DNA of 64,000 nucleotides from Streptomyces kanamyceticus. GTDB lineage: Bacteria > Actinomycetota > Actinomycetes > Streptomycetales > Streptomycetaceae. The notes below the pieces were generated by a model. That model did not search any database. It was not told where the DNA came from and saw nothing but the letters and a program-made list of their open reading frames with translations. Made by a program: the position numbers and the translations under genes. The stretch covers positions 310,001-374,000 of the forward strand of contig NZ_CP023699.1 of assembly GCF_008704495.1 (NCBI RefSeq), read 5' to 3'. This document shows, one piece after another, positions 53,397-61,717 of the stretch. The number at the start of each line of letters is the position of its first letter. The stretch's first letter is position 1.

Positions 53397-53978
53397 GAGG
53401 ATGAACAACGTGAGCGCCGCCCTGCCGATCGATCCGTAGTGCGCGGGGTCGGCGGTGGCGAAGCAGAGCCAGCCCACCATCGCGTACACGTAGAGCAGCA
53501 GCGTGCCGACCACGAGGAAGCTGATGGTGCCCGGCGCGCTCTTGCCCAACGCCGTGACGATGACACGGAGTTGGGGCAGGAAGCGGGCGGTCCGCAGGAC
53601 CCGCAACAGCCGCAGGAGGCGCAAGAGCGTGGTGTTGTCGCCGAGGACGGGCAGGAAGGCGCAAAGCACCACGGCCGCGTCGAACACGTTCCACGGGTTG
53701 CGGAAGAAGAACCGCGGACGGTCCGCGTGGGCGAGTATCCGCAGCACGACCTCGGCCGTGAAGACCGCGAGAAATCCGCCCTCCAGAAAGTGCAGTTGGG
53801 CATGCCAGCGTTCGGCGAATCCGGAGTATGTCTCCAGGCCGAGAAGGACGGCGTTCCCCAGGATCGCTGACATCACGACGACCGTGAAGCCGCGCGATTC
53901 GGTGAGGGCGCGCACGCGCCCGCGAGCACACGCCGACGACTCGCGTACACGCGAAGAGTGAACTTCATCGTGCCCCAA
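53058..53978 (-). CDS. Voltage-gated-type ion channel (paralogue B)
   Basis: A 306-residue paralogue of the channel at 52141. Same plan: S1 (VVVMSAILGNAVLLGLETYSGF), S4 LLRLLRLLRVLRTARFLPQLRVI, filter TLDGLGEAVR, S6 YVLLSSFLLVNLLIGVVINSL, then a longer acidic C-tail (ERGSQGECGREPDRDLAPD) with a coiled-coil-like end. The 51 residues from filter to S6 are identical in both. The start is uncertain: the longest frame uses TTG 53978. The pair could form heterotetramers; this is inference. Confidence 0.87.
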   Translation of the reverse strand: MGHDEVHSSRVRESSACARGRVRALTESRGFTVVVMSAILGNAVLLGLETYSGFAERWHAQLHFLEGGFLAVFTAEVVLRILAHADRPRFFFRNPWNVFDAAVVLCAFLPVLGDNTTLLRLLRLLRVLRTARFLPQLRVIVTALGKSAPGTISFLVVGTLLLYVYAMVGWLCFATADPAHYGSIGRAALTLFILMTLDGLGEAVRAGLDISPWSFAYYASYVLLSSFLLVNLLIGVVINSLDQARDSELERGSQGECGREPDRDLAPDAADIQDRITAARRALDDAERLVLESLPRQKARDAPTNR

Positions 53979-54260
53979 TCCATGTGATGTGTCGGCGAGT
54001 TAAGACGCCACAGGTACGCCTGTCCTTGACTTCGAGGACCACACCGGAAGCACTCCCATTGCCACCCGTACAGCGGATGGTACTGATCCTTGTGCGCGGT
54101 GGATTCCGCCCGCCAAGCGGAGCGCCGTCGTACGCCTTCTGATTCCGACTCAATCTGTGCGCGTCACCCACATGGCGGCACTTGCGGGCATGGCGCGACT
54201 GAATCTGGTCAGGCGAATAGCCAAGAGCCCGTCCACCGGTCTCAGGAGAGGACGAATTAC

Positions 54261-56045
54261 GTGCGAACGATCACCGATGAGGAAGCCACCGAGCCCGGCT
54301 CGGGACCATCCGCCGACACCGACGCGTACACCGCGGCCTATCAGGCCCTCTTCGACGCGTTCGACGACGACAAGAGCGGCACCCTCTCGCGGAACGAACT
54401 CCTCACCCATCTGGCGGTGATGGGGATCAGGGAGGACGACCCCCGCCTTGCGGGAATCCTGGCCGCGACCGAGGACGGCGAGAACGAACGCGAGATGGAA
54501 TTCGACGAATTCGTCTCGCTCGTCAAACAGCACAGCGGACTCATCCAGCGGGCCATGCGCGGGAACCTCGCGGTGCCGGACTTCGAAGGGTTCACCGCCG
54601 ACATCGACCGGATGTACCAGGAGATCCTGCCCGTCCGCGAGGGGCAGGTCGCGGGATACATTCCGCAGCTGGCGCGCGTCGATCCCGAGCAATTCGCCCT
54701 CTCCGTCTGCACGGTGGACGGCCAGCGCCATGCGGTCGGGGACACCTGCGTCCCGTTCTGTGTGCAGTCGGTCTCCAAGACCATCAGCTACTGCCTGGCC
54801 CTGGAGGACCACGGCGTCGAGCCCACCCACCAGCACGTGGGCCGTGAACCGAGCGGCCAGAGCTTCAACGAGCTGACCCTCAACCGCATCGGGCGTCCGC
54901 ACAACCCGATGATCAACGCGGGCGCCATCATGAGCTGCGCGCTGATCCACCCGGGAGAATCGCTCGCCGACCGGTTCGACCACGTCGCGCAGACCTGGCA
55001 GCGGCTGGCCGGTGGCCGCAGGACCGGCTTCAACAACGCCGTGTACCTGTCCGAGCGGCAGACCGCTGACCGCAACTTCGCGCTGGGCTACTCGATGCGG
55101 GAGAGCAGGGCCTTTCCCGAGGGCACCGACCTCAAGGAGACCCTGGAGTTCTACTTCCAGTGCTGCTCGATCGAGCTCGACGCCGAGATGCTGGGCATCG
55201 TCGCGGGCACCCTCGCCAACGGCGGCGTCTGCCCGCTCACCGGTGACCGGGTGTTCAGCGAGCAGACGGTCCAGCACTGTCTGTCGCTGATGACCTCGTG
55301 CGGGATGTACGACTTCTCCGGCGAGTTCGCCTTCACCATCGGACTACCGGCCAAGAGCGGTGTCTCCGGTGCGCTGATGGTCGTGATCCCGCAGCTCATG
55401 GGCATCTGCGTGTGGTCGCCCCGGCTCGACGAACTGGGCAACACGGTGCGCGGCATCGAGTTCTGCCGCAAGCTCGTCGACACCTACCAAGTGCATCCGC
55501 ACGCCGCCGTCGAGACCAAGGCCGCCCGCAAGGACCCCCGCAAGCGCCGCAACCAGAGCTCGGTGGAGAGCGTCGTCGCGCTGTGCTGGGCCGCGGGACA
55601 GGGCGACCTGGACGAGGTGCGTCGCCTCGCGGCCTCCGGCACGGATCTCGGTGCCGCCGACTACGACGGCCGTACGGCGCTGCACCTGGCGGCTTCGGAG
55701 GGACGGACCGACGCGGTCCGGTTCCTCCTCTCGCATGAGGTCGACCCCGCGCCCGTCGACCGGTGGAACGGCACGCCTCAGCAGGACGCGGAACGCGAGG
55801 GGCACAGTGACATCGCGGATCTGTTGCGGCAGAAGGCCAAGTCGGTGCCGCGGCAGCAGTCGTCCCGGCAGAGTGTCACGTCTGCCTCTTCGGACGGGAC
55901 GGCTTCCCGCCCGAACGGCATGGCTGACCCTTCGAACCGCACGCCTGCCCGGTCCGGCGGCAAGCCCGCCAGGGCCAAGAAGACTCCTGGGCCCGCCAAG
56001 TCCCCGAAGGCGCGCAAGACGGCCGAGGAGCGGTCGTCCACATGA
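54261..56045 (+). CDS. glsA: Glutaminase with EF-hand N-terminus and ankyrin C-terminus
   Basis: A 594-residue, three-part glutaminase (Gln to Glu plus ammonia). Residues 25-90: EF-hand pair; the first loop DDDKSGTLSRNE (35-46) is canonical for calcium, the second (72-83, DGENEREMEFDE) is acidic but irregular. Residues about 110-410: serine-dependent glutaminase core with catalytic SxxK in CVQSVSK (Ser170, Lys173), NPMINAGAI and GLPAKSGVSG. Residues about 435-525: ankyrin repeats (DYDGRTALHLAASEGRTDAVRFLL). A basic Ser/Pro/Lys tail ends it. This order matches animal GLS; most bacterial glutaminases are the core alone. GTG 54261 with GGAGAGG upstream. Confidence 0.9.
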   Translation: MRTITDEEATEPGSGPSADTDAYTAAYQALFDAFDDDKSGTLSRNELLTHLAVMGIREDDPRLAGILAATEDGENEREMEFDEFVSLVKQHSGLIQRAMRGNLAVPDFEGFTADIDRMYQEILPVREGQVAGYIPQLARVDPEQFALSVCTVDGQRHAVGDTCVPFCVQSVSKTISYCLALEDHGVEPTHQHVGREPSGQSFNELTLNRIGRPHNPMINAGAIMSCALIHPGESLADRFDHVAQTWQRLAGGRRTGFNNAVYLSERQTADRNFALGYSMRESRAFPEGTDLKETLEFYFQCCSIELDAEMLGIVAGTLANGGVCPLTGDRVFSEQTVQHCLSLMTSCGMYDFSGEFAFTIGLPAKSGVSGALMVVIPQLMGICVWSPRLDELGNTVRGIEFCRKLVDTYQVHPHAAVETKAARKDPRKRRNQSSVESVVALCWAAGQGDLDEVRRLAASGTDLGAADYDGRTALHLAASEGRTDAVRFLLSHEVDPAPVDRWNGTPQQDAEREGHSDIADLLRQKAKSVPRQQSSRQSVTSASSDGTASRPNGMADPSNRTPARSGGKPARAKKTPGPAKSPKARKTAEERSST

Positions 56046-56398
56046 GGCCGTCGCGCCGAGCACCGGCGCCGTCCCGCCAAGACCACGAGAGCGGCGCCCA
56101 CGGCGTACGGGCCACGCGGCAGGGCCGCTCCGGGGCGGTGCTCACGGCCGCACTCGTGGGCGTGGGCTGCGCCCTCGTGTGCTGGCTGCCCGGCCTGGCG
56201 CCCGCGGCCGACGCCCGGCAGCGCGACGAGGCCTGCGCCTACGCGGGCGCCGATCTCGACATGAAGGAGCTGGGGCGCCTCGCGCGTGAGGGCGACGTCG
56301 GGGAAGCGGTGCGCCGGGCCTGCCGGTCGTCCGCCCCCGCTCCCCCACCGCCTCGCCCGGCACCACCGCCCCGGCCCACGCCACCGCCACCCCCGTGA
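56042..56398 (+). CDS. Proline-rich membrane protein, part 1
   Basis: A 118-residue protein with one TM/signal segment (SGAVLTAALVGVGCALVCWLPGLAPAADA, about 30-58), a short domain with two cysteines (RDEACAYAGADLDMKELGRLAREGDVGEAVRRAC) and a Pro-rich end. ATG overlaps the glutaminase stop by 4 bp. It ends in a Pro-rich run and the next frame starts in one, so the two could be a single protein split by one missing C. Function unknown; glutaminase partner by context. Confidence 0.55.
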   Translation: MRPSRRAPAPSRQDHESGAHGVRATRQGRSGAVLTAALVGVGCALVCWLPGLAPAADARQRDEACAYAGADLDMKELGRLAREGDVGEAVRRACRSSAPAPPPPRPAPPPRPTPPPPP

Positions 56399-56667
56399 CC
56401 ACCCCGCCCGCTCCCCCACCGCCGCCCTCGATACCACCCCCGCCCGACCCGAGCACCCCGGCGCCCGAGCCCTCCTCGTCCCCGCCGCCCGCATCGCCCT
56501 CACCGAGCCGCACTGTGCCGCGCGCCTACGCGGGCCCTCCGTCGGACAAGAAGCCCGAGGGGCAGCCGCTCACCATGAAGGCGCTGCTGCTCCTGGCGCC
56601 CGCCGTGCTGGCAGCGGCCGCGCTCTCCCGGGGCTCCGGCCGCAGCAGTGGCGGCGGGAACGGCTGA
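56395..56667 (+). CDS. Proline-rich membrane protein, part 2
   Basis: A 90-residue frame from GTG 56395 (GTGA overlap with part 1): an N-terminal Pro/Ser/Thr-rich region, then SDKKPEGQPLTMKALLLLAPAVLAAAALSRG with one TM helix and a Gly/Ser tail. It has no ribosome binding site of its own. Either a coupled small protein or, as I think slightly more likely, the C-terminal half of part 1 after a 1-base deletion in a C-rich run. Confidence 0.5.
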   Translation: MTTPPAPPPPPSIPPPPDPSTPAPEPSSSPPPASPSPSRTVPRAYAGPPSDKKPEGQPLTMKALLLLAPAVLAAAALSRGSGRSSGGGNG

Positions 56668-56756
56668 GACGCCGCTCCGCGTCCCCCGGCTCCCGGCTCC
56701 CGGCTCACCTTCACGCAACTCGCCTTTCCGATGCCCAGTTCACAAGGGAGACAGTC

Positions 56757-57512
56757 ATGCCCTATTGGCTCAGGCTGATCATCGTCATGGCCGCGACCGG
56801 CACGGTCATCTACGTCATCACCGGGCTCGTCCAGCGCCGGGTGAGAGCGGATGACGACCCCTCACAGACGCCCGATGTCATTGAGTACATGACGATGATG
56901 ATCGGGGTGGTGTACGCCATCGTCCTCGGCCTCGCCATCGCGGGCGCCTGGGAGGCGCGCAACGAGGCCCAGACCGTCGTCCAGAACGAGAGCCAGGCGC
57001 TGCACGAAGTCGCCGAACGGGCGCAGGTGTTCCCGGCCGCCGACCGCGAGCGGATCCGGCGGAGCATCGATGCGTACGCCGCGTACGTCGCGGACAAGGA
57101 ATGGCCCGAGATGGCCGCCAAGGGGCAGCTCACCGACCGGGGGGACCAGCTCTTCGGCAAGGTGCGCACCGCGGTCCTGCGGAGCGAGCCGCGCGACGAA
57201 CTGCAAGGCCAGGCGTACACCCCAATGGCCGATCAGATCGCCCTCGCCGACGAGGCCCGCACCAACCGGGGCGAATCAGCCCAGCCCACGATGCCGCCGG
57301 TGGTCTGGTTCGGGCTGATCGTCGGTGCCGTGGTCTCGATCGGCATGGTTTTCGCGTTGCAGATCCGGCGCACGGCACGCGAACTGACAGTGGCGATGCT
57401 CTATTGCGCGCTCTTCGCCTTCCTGCTCTTCCTCATCTGGGACATGGACGCGCCGTTCGGCCGCGGCATGGCCATCACCCCCGACCCGTTCCTGGCCCTG
57501 CGCGGCAGGTGA
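56757..57512 (+). CDS. DUF4239 (bestrophin-like) membrane protein
   Basis: A 251-residue protein with TM helices at RLIIVMAATGTVIYVITGL, TMMIGVVYAIVLGLAIAGAWEA, VVWFGLIVGAVVSIGMVFAL and TVAMLYCALFAFLLFLIWDMD, separated by a helical extracellular or cytosolic part (residues 75-170). This is the DUF4239 layout; related bestrophin-like proteins are anion channels, but no activity is known here. AAGGGAG precedes ATG 56757. Confidence 0.85.
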   Translation: MPYWLRLIIVMAATGTVIYVITGLVQRRVRADDDPSQTPDVIEYMTMMIGVVYAIVLGLAIAGAWEARNEAQTVVQNESQALHEVAERAQVFPAADRERIRRSIDAYAAYVADKEWPEMAAKGQLTDRGDQLFGKVRTAVLRSEPRDELQGQAYTPMADQIALADEARTNRGESAQPTMPPVVWFGLIVGAVVSIGMVFALQIRRTARELTVAMLYCALFAFLLFLIWDMDAPFGRGMAITPDPFLALRGR

Positions 57513-57555
57513 ACGGGTGCTCACCTCGACAGGCACAGAAGGAGATGCATTCGCC

Positions 57556-57759
57556 ATGGAGCGGTGCAAAGGACTCGTCCAGTACTTCAACCGGGAGGGC
57601 GGCTACGGATTCATCGTTCCGTTCGGTCAGCAGGACACCGTCTTCGTGAAACGCGAGGACTTCGACGGCGACCTCAAGGTCATTTCCGAGGGCCAGCAGG
57701 TCTCCTTCGAGCTGGCCCTGGGAAGCGGCCGGTTCGAGGCCCGGCACGTGCAGCCATGA
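57556..57759 (+). CDS. Cold-shock domain protein (divergent)
   Basis: A 67-residue CSD protein: RNP1 is GGYGFI and RNP2 VFVKREDF, but the opening reads CKGLVQYFNREGGYGFIVP instead of the usual G-T-V-K-W-F-N, and the core has lost several aromatic residues. It should bind single-stranded RNA or DNA weakly or selectively. AAGGAGA precedes ATG 57556 by 10 bp. Confidence 0.85.
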   Translation: MERCKGLVQYFNREGGYGFIVPFGQQDTVFVKREDFDGDLKVISEGQQVSFELALGSGRFEARHVQP

Positions 57760-57811
57760 CGTGCCGACGGCCGAATCCGCAGGACCACCCACCCCACACC
57801 GAGGAGGCCTC

Positions 57812-58468
57812 GTGGACCCCGTGGAATGGCTGCGCCGGATGGTCTGCGGCGCCGTTCAGCGTCTGTGGGCGGCGGCCGGGGAATGGGGCCGTGTCACGGC
57901 GTCCCGTCCGGCACGATTCCGCTTCGCGCATCTGGGCGAAGGGGCCTGTCTCGCCTTTCCGCCGGGGGCGATCTTCGGCGAGCGGTGCATCACGATCGAC
58001 GACGACACCCTGGTGGGTGTCGGCGTCAGCATCTCGGCCGGGTTCGTGCCCGGCCAGGAACTGGGGCCCGATCCGATCGTCGAGATCGGCCGGCGGTGTT
58101 CCATCGGCCGCGGCGCCCACATCGTGGGCCACCGCTCGGTGCGGATCGGCGACGACGTCTTCATCGCCCCGTACTCGTACATCACCGACCAGAACCACAC
58201 CTTCGACGACCCAAGCACGCCCATCGGCGTCCAGCGGCCCGTCAACAACCCCGTGACCATCGGCGACGGCTGCTGGCTCGGTGCGGGCGCGATCGTCCTG
58301 CCCGGCACCCGGCTCGGCCGCAACGTCGTGGTGGCGGGCGGCGCGGTCGTCCGCGGCACCTTCCCCGACCACTGCGTGGTCGCCGGTGTCCCGGCCCGCA
58401 TCGTCCGTAGGTACCGCCCCGGGCACGGCTGGCAGCCGATGCCCACCGAACGCGAGGAGACACCATGA
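57812..58468 (+). CDS. Left-handed beta-helix acyltransferase (hexapeptide repeat)
   Basis: A 218-residue LbH acyltransferase (maltose/galactoside acetyltransferase-like). Hexapeptide repeats run from about residue 65 to 190 (GPDPIVEIGRRCSIGRGAHIVGHRSVRIGDDVFIAPYSYITDQNHTFDD, VTIGDGCWLGAGAIVLPGTRLGRNVVVAGGAVV), with the active-site His in TDQNHTF. It would acetylate a hydroxyl of a sugar or similar, using acetyl-CoA. GAGGAGG precedes GTG 57812. Coupled to the SGNH hydrolase gene by an ATGA overlap. Confidence 0.9.
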   Translation: MDPVEWLRRMVCGAVQRLWAAAGEWGRVTASRPARFRFAHLGEGACLAFPPGAIFGERCITIDDDTLVGVGVSISAGFVPGQELGPDPIVEIGRRCSIGRGAHIVGHRSVRIGDDVFIAPYSYITDQNHTFDDPSTPIGVQRPVNNPVTIGDGCWLGAGAIVLPGTRLGRNVVVAGGAVVRGTFPDHCVVAGVPARIVRRYRPGHGWQPMPTEREETP

Positions 58469-59202
58469 GGAAGCCGCCCGAGGGGGACATCCCCATCATG
58501 ATCGTCGGGGACTCCATCAGCCACGGCAGCAGCGGCGACTGGACCTGGCGCTACTTCTTCTGGAAGCACCTGAAGAACCACGAGGTGAGCGTAGACCTCG
58601 TCGGCCCCAAGGCCACCCTGGACAACATCCGTACCGCGGAGGTCGGGGACGACGACGACACCTACGCCGACCCCGACTTCGACCGGGACCACGACGCGCA
58701 GTGGGGCCGCCCCTACCTCACGGAGAAGGACGAGATCCACGCCAAGGTCGCCGAGTACGAGCCCGCGTACCTCCTCGCGCTGCTCGGCATCAACGACCTC
58801 TTCTGGTACGGCGTGGAGCCCGCCCAGTTCGCCGAAAACCTGCGCGAGTTCATCCAGAACGCGCGCTCCGCGGCACCGGAACTCCGCATCCTCATCGGCA
58901 CCGTCCTGGAGACCCGCAAGGCCCTGGACGAACCCGGCTTCGCCGCGCTGGTCGAGGCGACCAACGAACAGATCCGCAGGGTGGCGGAGGAGCAGGGCGT
59001 GCACGTCGCCGACACCGCGGCGGAGTTCCGCGCCGCCCAGCACACCTGGGACGGCACCCACCCCAACCCCAACGGCGAACTGCGCATCGCCGCGGCATTC
59101 GCCGACCAGCTCGCCCGGTCCTACGGGCTCGGCGCGGCCTACCCACGCCCCTACCCCGTACTCGACAACGTCGACGCCCGCGCCAAGCGGTCCATCGACT
59201 GA
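58465..59202 (+). CDS. SGNH/GDSL hydrolase
   Basis: A 245-residue SGNH esterase: block I VGDSISHG (Ser about 17), block III GINDLFW (Asn) and block V DGTHPNPNG (Asp and His). No signal peptide, so intracellular. Overlap with the acyltransferase suggests the pair adds and removes acyl groups on one compound, perhaps made by the cluster that follows; that link is inference. Confidence 0.9.
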   Translation: MRKPPEGDIPIMIVGDSISHGSSGDWTWRYFFWKHLKNHEVSVDLVGPKATLDNIRTAEVGDDDDTYADPDFDRDHDAQWGRPYLTEKDEIHAKVAEYEPAYLLALLGINDLFWYGVEPAQFAENLREFIQNARSAAPELRILIGTVLETRKALDEPGFAALVEATNEQIRRVAEEQGVHVADTAAEFRAAQHTWDGTHPNPNGELRIAAAFADQLARSYGLGAAYPRPYPVLDNVDARAKRSID

Positions 59203-59251
59203 GGCGCCCGCCCCGGCACCGGTCCGGGCCGAGCCGAGGCACTGGAGAATC

Positions 59252-60076
59252 ATGCCGCCGCACATCATCCGATTACTGTTGAATTCCCTGTGCGCGAGTT
59301 CCCGCCCGGCCCGCGTCGGGCATTCGCTGAGAATGAACGATCAGGGCGACGAGGGTACCCCGGTCCTGCTGGACGCCAGGCACGGGCTCGTTCGCCCCTG
59401 GCCCTGCCTTCCCGGGGAAGTACCCGACCGGCCGCGGGTGCTCGCCCGGCTCGGCAGCGCCCGCGCCGCCGAGGTGCTCCAAGCCCGCTGGCCCGACGCG
59501 CCCGCGCTCCCGCGGCTGCGGGAGGTGCTCGCCGAGCTGGTGGACGCGGGGGCCATCACGCCCTCCCCTCCCGCGGCCCTTCCCCGAGGCGGCTCCCGCT
59601 CCTGCTCCCCGCACCAGTTGGCAGCCCACCACGAGGCACGCGCAGCGCGCGGTTCGTCGCCGACCGGCCGGTTCCGGCGTCCCGGCTCACCTCGCTCCTC
59701 GACCGGGCGGCGCGGGTGCGGGGATATCCGCCGCCGCTCGTCCATCAGCAGACCCATCGGCCCTCGCCCTCCGGCGGCGGCCTGCACGGCCTGGAGATCT
59801 ACGTGCCGGTCAGGGCCGTCGCGTGGCTTCCCGTCGGCGTTCGCCACTACGACCCCTTCGAGCATGCCCCGGAACGTCTCGCCCCCTGGAACGCGCGTCT
59901 CGACGGGCGGACGGACCGGTTGATCACCCACCCCGGCCGGATGAGCCACACCCCGCCCGTCAGCCACCGCCCCCTTCCCGCGCGGCGCCACCGACGACGT
60001 CCCGCACGTGGGCGGGTTCGCCCTGGGCCCGCCCTGCGGCGCCCCGCCGCCCGTCGCCCCCTTGACCGCCAACTGA
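59252..60076 (+). pseudogene. Broken SagB/Ox-type FMN dehydrogenase (TTA codon)
   Basis: SagB-type FMN oxidases turn thiazolines and oxazolines into thiazoles and oxazoles. From ATG 59252 (GGAG upstream) the first frame gives VRPWPCLPGEVPDRPRVLARLGSA to HQLAAHHEARA; near 59645 the family continues one frame over: RFVADRPVPASRLTSLLDRAA, RPSPSGGGLHGLEIYVPV, LPVGVRHYDPFEHAPERLAPWNARLDGR. Around 59940 homology stops about 100 residues short, and a third stretch in the first frame (FPRGATDDVPHVGGFALGPP...) ends at TGA 60074. So at least one frameshift and one internal deletion. Codon 8 is TTA (59273-59275), a bldA mark usual in secondary metabolism. Confidence 0.72.
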
Positions 60077-60093
60077 ACCCCGAGGAGGAACCC

Positions 60094-61386
60094 ATCAGCA
60101 CGCACAGCCTCATCGACCGGCACCGGGCGGCCCTGCCCCCGTGGTCGCCCCTGTCCTATCGCAAGCCCTTGGAGCTCGTCTCCGGGCACGGGTGCACCGT
60201 ACGCGGCGGCGACGGGCGCGACTATCTGGACTTCTACTCCGGGGTGGCCGCCAATCTGCTCGGATATGACGCGGCACCGGTACGGGAGGCCGTGGAGCGG
60301 CAGTTGCGCACCGGCATCCTGCACACGTCGACCTTCTACCTCATCCGTTCCCAGGTCGAACTCGCGGAGCGCGTCGCCCGCGTCTCCGGGATCGACGACG
60401 CCGTGGTGTTCTTCACCTGCTCGGGCACCGAAGCCGTCGAGACCGCCCTCCTCCTGGCGACGGAGTACCAGCGCAGTCGGCACGTCGTCGCCCTCCGGGA
60501 CAGCTATCACGGCCGCTCGTTCGGGGCGGTGGCAGTGAGCGGCGACAAGCGCTGGCAGGGGACCGGCCTCTCGCCGCTGTGCGTCGACCACGTCCCGGCC
60601 GCGCCGGAGCACGGAGAGAATGACCAGCACCATGTCGCGCTGTGCGTGCAGGAGTTGGAGGATCTGATCGATGCCGCACCCGGCCGTGGCATCGCCGCCC
60701 TGATCGCCGAGCCCGTCCAGGGCGTGGCCGGGTCCGTACCACTCGCCGAGGGACAACTCGCCGCGTACGCTCACGTGTTGCGCGACCGCGGGGCGCTGCT
60801 GATCTGCGACGAGGTACTGACGGGCTGGGGGCGCACCGGCCGCTTCTGGGGCCACCAGTGGGACGAGGGCGTCCACCCGGACCTGTTGGTCTTCGCCAAG
60901 GGCGCGGCCGGTGGACTCACTCTGGGCGGGGTCGTCGGGCGGCGCGAGGTGATGTCGAGCCTGCCGATGCCTTCGATCTCGACCTTCGGCGGCAACCCGC
61001 TGTCCACGGCGGCGGCTGTGGCGACCCTCGACTTCATCGTGGAACACGACCTGCCCACGCGGGCGGCCCGGGCGGGGCAGGGGCTGCGCGGCCTCCTGAC
61101 GCGGGGACTCGCCGGACTCGCGAGCGTGCGGCGGGTGCAGGGGCGCGGGCTGCTGCTCGGGGTGGCGTTCCAGGACCCGGCGACCGGCGTGCCCTGCGCC
61201 GAGGTGGCCGCCGCCGTCCAGGAGGAGTGCCGCAACCTGGGCCTGCTCGTGGGTCTCGGCGGCAGCGCCGGGCACTGCGTGCGGGTCATGCCGCCGCTGA
61301 CCTTGACGGACGAGGAGGTACGCCGGGGAGCCGCCCTGCTCACCGCCGCCTCCCGCGAAGTGGACCGATGCCGGAACAGCACATGA
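60094..61386 (+). CDS. Class III aminotransferase, apparent ATC start
   Basis: A 430-residue PLP-dependent class III aminotransferase. Motifs: RDYLDFYSGVAANLLGYDAAPV, FFTCSGTEAVETALLLA, RDSYHGRSFGAVAVSG, AALIAEPVQGVAGSVPL, LICDEVLTGWGRTGRFWG and the PLP lysine in VFAKGAAGGL. Homology begins right after GAGGAGGAACCC at codon ATC (60094), where ATG would be expected; no ATG, GTG or TTG fits in frame nearby. ATC is a known but rare initiator. The gene may supply an amino-acid building block to the adjacent NRPS remnant. Confidence 0.85.
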   Translation: MSTHSLIDRHRAALPPWSPLSYRKPLELVSGHGCTVRGGDGRDYLDFYSGVAANLLGYDAAPVREAVERQLRTGILHTSTFYLIRSQVELAERVARVSGIDDAVVFFTCSGTEAVETALLLATEYQRSRHVVALRDSYHGRSFGAVAVSGDKRWQGTGLSPLCVDHVPAAPEHGENDQHHVALCVQELEDLIDAAPGRGIAALIAEPVQGVAGSVPLAEGQLAAYAHVLRDRGALLICDEVLTGWGRTGRFWGHQWDEGVHPDLLVFAKGAAGGLTLGGVVGRREVMSSLPMPSISTFGGNPLSTAAAVATLDFIVEHDLPTRAARAGQGLRGLLTRGLAGLASVRRVQGRGLLLGVAFQDPATGVPCAEVAAAVQEECRNLGLLVGLGGSAGHCVRVMPPLTLTDEEVRRGAALLTAASREVDRCRNST

Positions 61387-61399
61387 AGTGGAGCACCTC

Positions 61400-61717
61400 A
61401 TGACCGACCGGACGGATGTGGCCGAGAAGGCCGAGTCGGCCCCCTTTCCGCTCACGGACGTTCAGCGCTCGTTCCTGCTCGGGCGACAGGACGGACAGCC
61501 GCCCGGCGGGACCGGCTGCCCTATGACCCTCGAGTTCGGCCACGCCTTCTTCGACCTCGGCGCGGACAGCCTGCTGGCCATGCGGCTGTCCCTGGCGGTG
61601 ACCGAGCGGGTCGGTGCCCGGGTGCCGCCGCGTCGCCTCCAGTCGGACGCCACCCTCGTCGGGACGGCACGCGCGATCGACGGCGCCCCGGCCGCCCGGC
61701 CCGCGGACACGGCATGA
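61400..61717 (+). pseudogene. NRPS collapsed in frame: cyclization-domain start joined to carrier-domain end
   Basis: Residues 1-45 match the beginning of an NRPS heterocyclization (Cy) domain: FPLTDVQRSFLLGRQDG and GGTGCPMTLEFG, the equivalents of FPLTDVQxAYxLGR and GGVGCHxYxEF. From residue about 50 the protein is the second half of a peptidyl carrier domain, FFDLGADSLLAMRL with the phosphopantetheine serine, to the end. All of Cy, the adenylation domain and half the carrier are missing, yet the join is in frame, giving 105 residues. GGAG precedes ATG 61400. A genuine mini-protein is possible but a deletion remnant is more likely. Confidence 0.78.

Noticed and set aside
53978..54260. Operator ACAGG-TACG-CCTGT at 54010-54023 in the gap before the glutaminase
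   Set aside because: Five-base arms are expected by chance at this base composition; no regulator is adjacent and no promoter could be aligned with it. Nothing else is seen in this 282-bp gap.
56286..56757. N-terminal extension of the DUF4239 protein by 157 residues
   Set aside because: The extension is an Arg/Pro-rich shadow of the proline-rich genes; a good ribosome binding site and the family start coincide at 56757.
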